From Pollenia angustigena (taxonomy: Eukaryota; Arthropoda; Insecta; Diptera; Polleniidae): a stretch of 64,000 bases of DNA. The translations under genes and the position numbers were made by a program. The notes beneath the pieces were generated by a model. It was not told the DNA's origin. It worked only from the letters and a program-made list of their open reading frames with translations, and made no database searches. Positions within the stretch are counted from its first letter, which is position 1; the number at the start of each line of letters is the position of its first letter. Shown here one piece after another: positions 34,740 through 45,197 of this stretch. The stretch covers positions 111,639,802-111,703,801 of the forward strand of contig OV884058.1 of assembly GCA_930367215.1 (NCBI GenBank). Direction: 5' to 3'.

Positions 34740-35155
34740 AGAAATCTAAAATTTTTAACTTGTTTTTACAGTCTTGAACGAATTGCAAATTTTTTACCCA
34801 TTCACTCACGAACGTCAGGAATAAAAAATCTTTTATTTCAGCACTCTTGAGGAATGAGTTAACAACAAATTTTGGCAAATTTGCAAATACTTTGCAATTT
34901 AGTTTGGATGAGGAAAAAACTATTGTTAAAGAGAGGAACAAAATTATCCATGAAAAATTTAGAAGTGAATTAGGGCTAATAGTGGATGTACCGAAGACTG
35001 GATTTGGAAACAGCAACGATGGTTACAGCAGCAGAGTCCAGTCCTGAATTAACTGCAGAAATAACTGGATTTGCATCTGATTTGAGCTACCAATTCAAAG
35101 TTATTATTGAAGTAATTACAGTCAGAATTTTGCTGGAAAGTTTTTGAGGGTTCAG
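34740..35155 (+). pseudogene. Fragment of an uncharacterised transposon-associated ORF
   Basis: 34847-35047 reads through ELTTNFGKFANTL to FRSELGLIVDVPKTGFGNSN and DG. After a frameshift the other frame reads SPELTAEITGFASDLSYQFK. From memory, the pattern G-L-(I/L)-V-D-x-P-K-x-G-(x)-G-x-x-N-D-G followed by AEITG recurs in uncharacterised proteins of many invertebrates that accompany transposons; I cannot name the parent element. The fragment lies just right of the mariner element. Confidence 0.5.
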
Positions 35156-35156
35156 T

Positions 35157-35260
35157 GTAGGGATGAAATGATACCTCTAAGGTATCGATACTTTTACTCG
35201 ATGTGGTATCGATCGTAAGGTATCGATACTTACTTGTATCGGTTTGTATCATAAAAGAAT
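35157..35260. mobile_element. hAT-like terminus, one end only
   Basis: TAGGGATGAAATGATACC followed by repeated GGTATCGATAC in both orientations resembles hAT subterminal arrays. No matching right end was found before 35640. Confidence 0.45.
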
Positions 35261-35643
35261 ATAAAGCAGCATTTAAAAACTTTCTTATTAGTGTTTAAGT
35301 ACTATACAGTACAATTAGAACTATGACCCTTTAGAATTTTTGTGCAAAACAAAAAGTGTAAAGATTGAGACCACTTTTAGTTACTACCAAGTACCAATTT
35401 CCTTTAGAAATTTTTTTTTATCTTAGAAACAAAATTTTTATAAAATGTTCAGGATAACAACCTTTATTCACCTTTTATTCCAGAAATCGACAATGTCAAT
35501 ATGTATTTATTTTAAATGTAAATATGTGTGTCAGTTTCAGTTGAAAGGGACCTATGGACGAAAAATTGGTTTTTACTTTTATGGCGATTCTTAAAATAGA
35601 CAATAAGCTCTTTATAATGCAGCAAACCGCTGCATTATGCTAG
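35261..35643. other. No bounded feature
   Basis: AT-rich; possibly the interior of the truncated hAT. Confidence 0.4.
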
Positions 35644-36446
35644 AAACACAACTGGGACGAACGACGAATTATTCGCAACGAATATTCGTCACCAGAAATA
35701 AAACACATTGGTGTATATAAAAGTACACACGATCATTGCGTATACTGAAATTCGTCGTGCGTAACGAACTCTGTGATAGGTTTATTTCTATTTCTTACGC
35801 AGCCGAACGACGAATAAGTTGGGAAAGGGACAGCGCAGCATGATGTAAAAGTCTAATATTTGTTACAAATCGTGAAAGCTGTAAAGAATCACAGGGACAA
35901 ATCGCTTCTATTGCGAACTTGGCTTAAATTCGCCAAAAATTGCAAACTTTTAAATAAACACTAAAATTTATTTGAAATCGCTAAATGGGTGAAAAAGCAA
36001 AATGTCGGAATATGGCAAGAAAAAAATTGCAAAAATGGCGAACATTTTTAATATTTCAAACGAGCCATAAAATTGATTAAAAGTTCCTAAAACTATAAGT
36101 AATGGCTAAAATTCGGTAAAATTTGCTATAGCAGCGGAAATTCGCAAAAAGTTGCTAACAGCGGCATGATAGCAAAGTCTACTTTTTATTTTAAATCGTT
36201 AAAGCTGTAAAGAATCAGAAAACTTACAGGAACAAATCGCGAACATGACTATAAATCGCGAAAAATTGCAAAATTTGAAACAAACCCAAAAACTAATTTG
36301 AGCTCGCAAAATCGAAATGCAGAACACCAAAAATGCTGAAGTAATCCATTTCGAGTGGATGCGGATTATAGAACACACCGGATTAAAAGTTTTAGGTTCA
36401 CGCACTTATTGTGTCGTCGTACTATGCGTTCGTCCCAGTTGTGTTT
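35644..36446. mobile_element. TIR element, 803 bp, with internal duplication
   Basis: The 20-bp tips AAACACAACTGGGACGAACG are perfect inverted repeats, with further ACGACGAAT-type subterminal words. Segments 35838-36005 and 36161-36330 are diverged direct repeats about 323 bp apart (both with AAAGCTGTAAAGAATCA and ACAAATCGC). Target duplication unclear; non-coding. Confidence 0.78.
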
Positions 36447-36930
36447 ATACCATTAGAACTTCAATACTTTTGTCATTGTTAAGCTTTAAAATACACCTTT
36501 GATAAGAAAAAAATTAATTTATTTTTAAATTGATTAACATACAGTAGTTTTGTTTTAGATGCCTTTTGTTAAAGTGCACTTTTGACAAATTTCTTTTTAA
36601 GTGCACTTTCTATACCTGCACGTTTGAGATAAATGCCCAACATTTTTAAATTATTTTCATACAAAAAATCAAAGTTAGCTGTACTTTTACTTAACTGTCC
36701 AAAGATTATGACTTGTAGCGACGCAAATCGAAATCATATAAACACAAAGCGGACCGACGCAAATCGGGGCATTTATATAATTGTAGAATTCGAATTACTA
36801 ATGATTCTAATTAATGCCACCTGGTTTGTGATGGGGGAAGAATATTTTGGTTTAATTTGCAATAATTTTTGTGTTTCGCAAAATTGATTTTTACGTTTTG
36901 GACTGTTCCCAATATAATTCTTAATATTTC
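36447..36930. other. No bounded feature
   Basis: Nothing recognised. Confidence 0.45.
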
Positions 36931-37050
36931 TTGATGCCGGAAAATCGGCATAACACTTTTTCTTTCAGTAAAAAAAATCGTCAATCGCCATTATGCTGTA
37001 TTTGCTCAAAAAAATCGTCAAAATGACGAAAAATCGTCACATCTAACAAC
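36930..37050. mobile_element. hAT-like right terminus
   Basis: On the minus strand it begins AGGGTTGTTAGATGTGACGA and continues with TTTTCGTCATTTTGACG repeats. The ATCGTC words match the lone tip near 20209. Confidence 0.45.
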
Positions 37051-37143
37051 CCTGCTACTGAACCATAAAGGAACGTTGTTTGAGTATCATTAAAATGAAA
37101 TATGGTCCGTTTATTTGGTTCACAACTCAACTCAGTTGAGTTG

Positions 37144-37846
37144 TTATTCACCCCTATCGTGAATAATTTTTCCCTCGTAATTTTTCCCATTTTCACATAT
37201 TTGCGATCATGAACAACTCCCATGAAAAAATATAATTCAAAGAAGAATAATAACGTGAAAAAATGTTCACGGGAATAACAATTCCCCTAATCGTGAAAAA
37301 ATTTTTACCTCGTAATTTGTTCACATTTCCCTTAGATTTTCTTTCTTTATTCTTGCTAGGGAACAGAACATGTATGTAAGTAGTTCCTCCTATAAATCAA
37401 ATATTAAGTGTTAATAAAGTTAATGACAAACAAACCGATATATTGCTCAACAAAATGCAAAACAATAGGTCGATTGCCTGCGGATTTGTGAAGCTTTCGA
37501 TAGACTTGGTGGCAGAATTTTGAAAAATATTTTACTACATAAAATTTAAAAAGTGCAAAACACTAACGTTGTAATCAAACTATCCCTCCAATACTAAATA
37601 TTTTGCTTTATTATTTAAACTTTTCTTTTAACTATATTCTTGTATATTTTTGAACAAAAATTTCATAGATTTTTAATTTTTTTTAATCTTTCTTCTTTTT
37701 TTTACATTCACTGTAACTGATAGCGTGAAAAATTTTTCACATGAGATTCACGATTGCTTTTTCCCCTTCGAGGGGAATGAAAATTTCATGGGAACAAAAA
37801 TTCCACTTGTTATTCACGATAGGGGTGATTATTTTTGATGGTTTTG
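37144..37846. mobile_element. TIR element, about 700 bp
   Basis: Inverted ends contain CACCCCTATCGTGAATAA. Inner copies of CGTGAA(A/T)AA and TTCACGA recur near 37255, 37295, 37720 and 37820. Superfamily not determined. Confidence 0.75.
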
Positions 37847-38129
37847 TTCACCGCAATATAGCAAAGTTGTAAGCCATAATACAAAAATTACAAAATCAAC
37901 TTATTTGAGTTGCGAACTGTAATAGGGGCCTATATTCACCAAAATGGTTTGTTAAATGTATGTTTGTTTGTTTTCTTTTAGTATAAGCGGTGTTGTCATA
38001 CCATAGATTTATCTTTTTTGGCGAGTTTTTAAGTAGCAAAAAGCAACATAAATTCCCAGTTTTTAGTTGTTAGAATATTTTCGTTAATTAGATTAAATAA
38101 TAAAGAAGTGTGATAACAAAAATCATACT
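37847..38129. other. No bounded feature
   Basis: Nothing recognised. Confidence 0.4.
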
Positions 38130-38243
38130 GGGCATTATGCTAGAAAAAAATTATGTTTGGTCATAACTTTTTTGTATCTGAACCGATTTTTACGAGTTTT
38201 TCGGAAAATATGTTCTACTAAAGATTTCCGACCTTTTGGTTTA

Positions 38244-38703
38244 CAGTCAAATCCCGATAATTCGTACCCCGATAAATCGTAATTCCCGATAATTCGTAAT
38301 AAACTGTCGGTCCCTTGAAAAAATCTCGTTAATTCATAAAATTTCCATACATTTTGGTCCCCTCGCTAATTCGTAATTTTTTTTCGAATAATATCTTCTT
38401 TACCTCTTATAAATCGTAATTGTTTGCTAACTACCACTTATAATTCGTAATAAAAACAACAGAAACATGGAAAGAATGATTTTTGCTTACCGCTATTTTT
38501 TTTTCTTGCGTGGGTTTTTGCTTGTGTGTGTGTGCGTTTAGTAAGTTTAGTGTATCGTTTTAGTAAATAAATTGAAAAACCACGTTAATTCGAATTTATT
38601 TTATTTTAACTCCATTAAATCGAAACCCCGCTAAATCAAAAACCCCTACAATTCGTAAGAAATGGCCGGTCCCTTGTGATTACGAATTATCGGGATTCTA
38701 CTG
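38244..38703. mobile_element. Tigger/pogo-like MITE, 460 bp
   Basis: TA duplication at 38242-38243 and 38704-38705. The left tip is CAGTCAAATCCCGATAATTC and the right tip, on the minus strand, CAGTAGAATCCCGATAATTC. The interior has at least seven more copies of the (A/T)AATTCGTAA motif. No transposase. Confidence 0.9.
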
Positions 38704-39081
38704 TATAAGGCGTATCCATAGGTCATATTATAGCCCACAAATTCAAGTATTTATACAATTTTTCAAGTTTTCTGTACGGCAGGTACCACGGCTACTTTTT
38801 TAATCCCGCCCACATTTTGTGGGATGCTGTGTATTGAAAGCCCTAAATGTTTGTACGTAATTTGGAAACTTTGGCTCTTGCCGTTCTCCAGATATACAGA
38901 AAAAAATAAATTAAAAAAACAACAACAACAAGAGATTTTTGGGGAAAATTAGAGGCAGTTGTGGTTTTTTGGTCATACCTCAGCCATTTGTGGACCGATC
39001 TTGCTGAATTTCAATAGCAAACAAATGGTGGACTATATGTGACATAAATGTAAAACAACCTAGCCGCCATAATGTATGGAG

Positions 39082-40342
39082 TAGTGCTGGGAAACTATCG
39101 ATAGTACTATCGATACTATCGATAGCCGTAAACTATCGAAAATATCGATAGGAAAAATATCAATATCGATATTATTTAAAGTACACACAGTTTTTGCCGC
39201 AAGTTTTTATTTGATATTATTAATTTGCGCAGAATTAGAGCAATGAATACAAACAACAAGAATGACAGGTGGTATTGATTGCTTTGCTTTGAGTTTTTGA
39301 CTGCTAACTTAAGGCCTTTATGCCGAAATTTGTATATGTTTACATAGGGACTGAAATATCATATAGTTTTATGATGTTGTAAAAAAAATCAAATAAAAAT
39401 GCAATAAATCTTATATTTTGTTTAATTCGACCTTTAAAATGTATAAATAAAAGAACTTTTTTTTCTTTGAGCTCGAGGTCCTGGTTTTTATTATTAATTA
39501 TTTTAATTTAACAATACATATTTTATTTTGCCAATATTTCGATTTTCATTGAAAAACATCTTCTGGGCTAGGTATAATATTGAAAAAATTATGAACGTTC
39601 AAAAATTAGAAAACAGCAGTCGTCGATGGCTGCGAGTGTTAAACGGCAAGCCCTCTGAGGAGATTGAGTGGTTGCAATCGAAACATGTCAGGGTAACCTG
39701 TCCGTAAAAACACCTGGGTTCGAGCACAGATTGAGTCAAGAATGAAAAATTATCAGTAAATTTTAATTAATTTTCATGTTGTAAAAATTCCTTTCTTCAT
39801 AAAAATAATTTAATGAAAATTAAATTTGATGAACTTAAGCCTGATTAAAAATATTAAAAATTTGGATTGTAAAACCATAAATAGTTCAACAAAATAACCA
39901 CAATACTAATTAAACAATTAATTTTTATAATGTTATGTCATCATCGTCAAATTGTGAACTGGCAATTGCTAGCATAGGATAAAACCATGAACGACAGTTA
40001 GAGGAAAAGTCTGCTAGATTAATGACCTTTTATGTTGAGAATCAAATCCCATTTAGAACATTATCTAAACTTGCAATTAAATAATCCCTGTTACTTTGTT
40101 TCCTTCAGAAAGGTGCTTATTAGCATCACAATTTTTAAAAACTGTCATCTAAAATAACGTGCGTACATTCATACGTCTATTTTGTACAATAAAGTGATAA
40201 AAACAACGAACTGTAGCCTGATAAAAAACTAGTTAAAGTTTTCCTACTTATGTTCAGACATTCAGTCGATAGTAATATCGATATATCGATAGTGAAATCT
40301 GAACTATCGATAGTAGAAAATATCGATAGTATCCCAGCACTA
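39082..40342. mobile_element. hAT non-autonomous element, 1261 bp, perfect TSD
   Basis: Inverted ends TAGTGCTGGGAAACTATCG (left) and TAGTGCTGGGATACTATCG (right, minus strand). GTATGGAG is duplicated at 39074-39081 and 40343-40350. The subterminal regions are arrays of ACTATCGATAGT. A SINE copy sits inside at 39625-39875. Confidence 0.93.
39625..39875 (+). repeat. tRNA-derived SINE, copy 3
   Basis: GTCGTCGATGGCTGCGAGTG (A-box region), GGGTTCGAGCACAG (B-box region) and the common tail ending GATGAACTTAAGCCTGATTA. It is nearly full length and lies inside the hAT element, so it inserted after or travelled with it. Confidence 0.85.
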
Positions 40343-40536
40343 GTATGGAGTCTCCGGAAAACACATATAAAACGTAAGACGGACGGACAGACGGACATTG
40401 TTAAATCAACTTCTCTCCTCCTAAGGACCCAGAATATATATACTTTATAGGGTCTAAGGTCAGTATTGTAGAAATTACAAACGGAATGATAAACTTAAAT
40501 ATACCCTTTTCCACCTGTGGTGAAGGGTATAAAAAG

Positions 40537-40811
40537 GTTCAAAAAAACATTTTTATAATACCTTTCGGCAAACTTAAATATAAAAATAATTTTTTACATA
40601 CAAGATTAAAAAAAATAAAATATTTATTAAAGAATATCATGTGAATAGAAGTTTCATGCATTACCACACAGAAAAAAAAATGTTGCCCCAGTAAAAGCAT
40701 TAATCAAAAATAAAATCAGTTTTAATTAAAAATTTCATCAAGTGAATTAAACGTTCAATCAAATCTATAAAGCTGTTAATGTTCTTATAAGTCAAAAAGC
40801 GTTCGATAGTT
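40537..40811. other. No bounded feature
   Basis: CACACAGAAAAAAAAATGTT near 40665 resembles a CACTGAAA-type tip, but no partner was found. Confidence 0.4.
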
Positions 40812-41040
40812 ATTACCAGGGCTGTCGAGTTATGAAAAAAGAGTTCTAACTCCGCCTCCAGCTGCTGAAATTGTTTAAGTCCGAATCCGACTCCTGCTTT
40901 AACCTTGATGCTAAATGTATTTGAGAATGGTTCTTATTTGACTTTAAACTTTTTTTTAATGCAATACCCTTTAAGATGGTAAAATATAATAAGAAAATGA
41001 TTCTGCAAAAATTTCAAATCGATATTATAATTCTAACACG
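40812..41040. mobile_element. hAT-like MITE family G, copy 2
   Basis: Begins CAGGGCTGTCGAGTTATG and aligns with the reverse strand of 14990-15214 (AGCTG(C)TGAAAT, TCCGACTC, GATGCTAAATGTAT). Confidence 0.65.
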
Positions 41041-41334
41041 GTTCCTGTGCTTTTTTTCTTTAAAAAACTGTAAATTAAGAATATATTTTTTTTTTTTTAT
41101 AAGATTTATATGTGTGTGAATATTTAAAATAAATTGTTTACTATTTTTTACCACCATCGCAAAACCAGAAAAAAGTTAATATTACCAAGTTGCATAAAAC
41201 AAAAATGGGTTTAAAATTTTTGTTCTGCTTTAGAAATACAAAAAAAAAAAAAAAAAGAATGTAACAAAACATTATGATAATAAACTTTAATATGTAGTTA
41301 TGAATATGCATACGAGGGTTGGTAAAGAAAGTTA

Positions 41335-42920
41335 TATCACGATCTTATAATGATCTTTTCATCAGAGCCACTTTTGTAAAGTACTGAAGAGCCAATTGTT
41401 CCCTAGCTCAGATGGTATGGGCACTATCGTATCAAAATCCTCATTCTATTGTATATTTGTAGGGACGCTAGATGATTCGTCTGATTTTTAAAACAAAACA
41501 AAATTTAATATATAGAATATTTAAGCTCAATTTCATAACGTAGCTTGTTTTGTATGAACCCTTTAGCAGCAAAATCTTATATTTTGAAGGACACTTGTAT
41601 GGCAGCCAGATGATATAACGGACCGAACTGGTTCATATTCAATAAAAAAATATCTGAGTCAAATTGTTTCCGCCTAGTTCAAAAATTATAGGCGCTTTAG
41701 TGCCAAAACCATCATTATGGGAATAAAAACCCGACTTTGTTAATATAGACTATACGTATTTTACTTAAGGTGCAAGTGTAAAATCAAGATTACTAGCTTT
41801 ACCGGGTGCACTTTGCTACCCCAATCGAATAGAATAGAATTAGTTAATTTTTTTTATAACAGATCTCGCGCTAAATATTATTGCTTTTACAGAAACCGTT
41901 CTACAGATATACACAAATTTCAAGTGTATTCGTATGGGAGGTGCCGTTCGTACGTTTCCCAATGAACATACTTTTTGAAAGATGTTGTGTTTTCAAGCTA
42001 TTTGTACAAAATTGGAATACTATCACTTTCCCAGTACTCTAAATTTGTAGAAGTATTTAATGAAATTGTATGGGAGGTTCCACGCCCACCTAAAAATTAA
42101 AAATATTAATAGCATATGTGTCGGGTAATCAGAAAATTATTGCGAAAATTTCAGGGAAATTGTTTCATTAGTTTAGGACTCTATTGGGAACAAACAACCA
42201 TACGCTTTTTCATTTATATATTACTTATTGCTTCTTCTGCCCCTACCCCCTTACTTCTTATTTTGAAAGGTGCAGCTTACCATAAGAGTGGGTCCCACAA
42301 AGATTGAAGAGTTTTGTCTTCCAATATTCGGTATTGAAAATTTTCGTTCTATGGGGGGTACTGCTCTTCCTCCGTCTACCCCGCCCATTTTCATTTTAAA
42401 ATTTATAATTTACCATAGTATTGGCTTTAGCCACGTTTGAAGACTCTAGCTAAAACAGTTCTTCAGTTACGCAATATTAAACATATGCATCCTATGGGGG
42501 GTTTTGCTTCATCTGCGCCTACCTCCTTAATTTTTATTTTCAAAGGTGTAAGTTACTATAAGATTGACTGCTACCAAGTTAGAACATTATCAATATAACA
42601 GTTCTTAAGATATGCGATATTTAACATTTGCGTCCTATGGGGGTAACACTTCCCCTGCTGATATCTTATTTCAATTTCGGAACTTTCTGCAAAAAGTTAA
42701 AGAAAATGCGTGCAACGGCTATTAATATAAGCAAAACTTAATATTAGCCTCCTATAGAGGGTAGCACTTCCCCTGCCGTTATCGAAAAAGTAAGCAGGAT
42801 TCACGTGATGCTTCTGATAAAATGTCAGTTAAATCGGTTCAGTAGTTTAGAAGTCTATAATCCAACAAGCAAACAAAGAGACAAACAGACAAAAATTTTT
42901 CATTTTTATATATAGATAAG
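41335..42920 (+). repeat. Family D array of about 140-bp units, TATAGATA tail
   Basis: The phrase (G/C)TATGGG(A/G)GGT followed by a pyrimidine-rich CTTCCTCCGTCTACCCC-type block recurs near 41935, 42070, 42350, 42495, 42635 and 42757. It ends CAAACAGACAAAAATTTTTC and TATATATAGATAAGATAAG. Possibly the 3' region of a retroposon; no coding frame. Confidence 0.5.
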
Positions 42921-43254
42921 ATAAGTTTTTTGATAACCAGGAAAGCGTGGGAAATAAAAATAATTTTTGCGAGGTTCACGTCCTAAATGATATACATACA
43001 TTCTGGGTCCCTGATTGTTTTTTAAAGTCGATTTAGCCATAAATCTAACTTCCGAACGACTGAACAGAAAAGTAAAATTTGGGGTTGCAACTATTTTTAG
43101 TGATCCACGATTTTATGATATTTAATAGTCATAACATGATAACTTTCTATACGTTATCATAACATGTTTAAGATGCAATTAAAATATCTTTACTCTAATA
43201 ATATTTTGTTATCGCCATTTGTAAAATAAATTTGTATGCGCTGTGTCGTTTGTT
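42921..43254. other. No bounded feature
   Basis: ATAACATGATAAC and GTTATCATAACATG words near 43130-43170 suggest a small degraded palindrome. Confidence 0.4.
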
Positions 43255-43271
43255 TTAACCCTTATGTGTGT

Positions 43272-43645
43272 GGAAAAAAAAACACCTTCTATAGGGTGGA
43301 TAGGTACCTGGGTACCTTCATGCAAATTGTATGAGAAATCTAATTTTTTGTCTTGTATTGTACAAAAAATCGATGGTTAATGATATAATATTAGAATTTT
43401 ACTCTGGTTTTCCCCTTTTCATATATTTTTTAAAATCCTACACCCAAAAAAAAAAATTTGTAACAAAAAACACCTTCTATAGGGTGGATAGGTACCTGGG
43501 TGCCTTCATGCAAATTGTATGAGAAATGTAATTTTTTGTCTTGTATTGTACAAAAAATCGATGGTTAATGATATAATATTAAAATTTTACTCGGGTTTTC
43601 CCCTTTTCATATATTTTTGTAAAACTCCTACACCCAAAAAAAATT
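43272..43645. repeat. Tandem duplication, 188-bp period, two copies
   Basis: CACCTTCTATAGGGTGGATA occurs at 43283 and 43471, and the two units are nearly identical up to CCTACACCCAAAAAAA. High identity implies a recent duplication inside the piggyBac MITE. Confidence 0.92.
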
Positions 43646-43706
43646 TGTAATATAAAACGTATACAGGTACCTATTAAGGGTGCAAAAAGCAAATTGATAT
43701 GCCACG

Positions 43707-43725
43707 CCCCCCCCCCCCCCCCCCC
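43707..43725. repeat. C homopolymer, 19 bases
   Basis: An uninterrupted C run in very AT-rich DNA, inside the piggyBac MITE; its length is prone to assembly error. Confidence 0.9.
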
Positions 43726-43926
43726 AACTGATATTGTATATAAACACCTATGAAAATATAATAATAACAAAAAGTTAGGAGTTCTCATGAAATTGTAGAA
43801 TTGTAGACTAAAATCTTATATAAAAAATTTCGATTTGAAAACGCAATAGGTACACAGGTACCTGTCCACACACATAAGGGTTAAAAATGTTTATTTAATA
43901 ATTTGTTAGTTAATAATTTGTTAAAC

Positions 43927-43953
43927 AAAAAAAAAAAAAAAAAAAAAAAAAAA
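43927..43953. repeat. A homopolymer, 27 bases
   Basis: Uninterrupted A run; no retroposon body identified upstream. Confidence 0.9.
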
Positions 43954-44060
43954 TTAAATTAAAAAAACAAGTTTAAGAAATTAAAAAAAATAAAGAAATT
44001 GTATTTACATTAAAAAAAATTTTAATGTGCCAAAAAATAAAAAATCGATGCCAAATTTTT

Positions 44061-44291
44061 TTTTTTTTTATGAAAGTGGTGCTGTATCATAATATGATTA
44101 CTTCATAACTTATTATGATTACCATGACAATAATATGATTACCGCTTAACTTATTACGATTAACAGGATAAGATTTTGATTAAGGGAAACAATTAGGTTG
44201 TTATATTACGAATATATTTAGTCATAATATGATTCAATAATAATCGTAATATGGTGACTACAATCATGAATCTTATCATAATATGATGCTC
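44061..44291. repeat. ATAATATGATTA motif cluster
   Basis: CATAATATGATTAC and variants occur about eight times in both orientations, giving a multi-palindromic AT block. A related cluster with AATATGGTTA lies at 50160-50372. Confidence 0.6.
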
Positions 44292-44315
44292 TTAGAATAT
44301 GTTTACCACAAGCAT

Positions 44316-44455
44316 CACCCTTATTGTGTTTGGCGTATTGAAAATACGCCTTCGACTGTTTGGTAATAGATTAAAGAGAACGTGAACCTTTTTCCTTTAA
44401 TCTATTACCAAACAGTCATTGGCGTATTTTAAATAAGCCAAACACGATGAGGGTG
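44316..44455. mobile_element. Foldback MITE, 140 bp, CACCC/GGGTG tips
   Basis: A near-complete palindrome: CACCCTTATTGTGTTTGGCG and GACTGTTTGGTAATAGATTA on the left pair with their inverted copies on the right, leaving a loop of only a few bases. A partial copy is at 11818, and the core TTTGGTAATAGATTAAAG is shared with 8508-9591. Confidence 0.85.
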
Positions 44456-44971
44456 CATGTTTTTTCTTTGTGTGTGTAAGCAGCGCCCTAGTAGAAGTGA
44501 GAGTGGATAGCGAACACGATTTACGGCAACTGCTTGGCCGACCTCATTTTCAAAGAAGTATCGAAGGTATTTTCACATTTCCTACAGACCCAGTTTGATG
44601 AAATTTGCACACAATTTTATTTTGTTCAAAATAAATTGTCTATTTAAAATATTTTCAAAGGCCGAATCATGTCGTAATGTAAATTTTGTTCCCTTTTCTT
44701 TTCGTATATACTTTTCATTTTCACTTAAATCATCTCTTTAATTGGACCTTTTGTTTGCGGTTCAGATTTCCCGTGTTCGTTTTAGCAGATAATCATTTCT
44801 ATTATATAAGTCGTTCTTGACGTCAATTTTAAAGTAATACCAAGTCGACATCTACATCACTTCGACGTTAGCTTAGTATTTTGTAAGAATGTGGTGTTGA
44901 TGTCGACTATATATTAAAAAATTTGATAAGAAAAAATCCCAAATCTAATTAGTTTTGTTTTCTGACATTTA

Positions 44972-45197
44972 GGGCCAATTTCACCAACTGTATTTAAATA
45001 TCAATACATATTTAAATATAGATTTTCATATTATTATGTTTTGACATGAAATACAAAAATTGATAGTCAAATACAATTATTAAAATAGCCACTTATGCCC
45101 AATTTTCGGGATAGTATTTAAATTTATGTTAAGTTAGTTTCAATATAAACTTAAGTCATACTTAAATACAGATTGAGTATTATTTGAATAGTCTTAT
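44972..45197. repeat. Segment A of a compound inverted repeat
   Basis: 45094-45197 aligns with the reverse strand of 45493-45607 (GCCCAATTTTCGGGATAGTA, TTAAATTTATGTTAAGTTA). GGGCCAATTT near 44972 is a third version of the tip motif. Confidence 0.65.

Larger units (their letters stand above)
38130..40536 (+). repeat. Family A repeat carrying two insertions
   Basis: The body pieces 38760-39073 and 40351-40536 align in order with 54985-55383 (for example CTTGCCGTTCTCCAGATATA, GGACCCAGAATA, GAAATTACAAACGGAATG). The 3' end is a stem-loop, TACCCTTTTCCACC...GGTGAAGGGTA, then TAAAAA. It is interrupted by a Tigger-like MITE and by a hAT. The 5' boundary is approximate. Class unknown. Confidence 0.68.
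43259..43880. mobile_element. piggyBac-like MITE, 622 bp
   Basis: The target duplication TTAA (43255-43258 and 43881-43884) and inverted ends CCCTTATGTGTGTGG are the piggyBac signature (TTAA-CCC). The subterminal word GGTACCTG occurs at both ends. The interior contains a 188-bp tandem duplication and a 19-base C run. No transposase. Confidence 0.9.
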
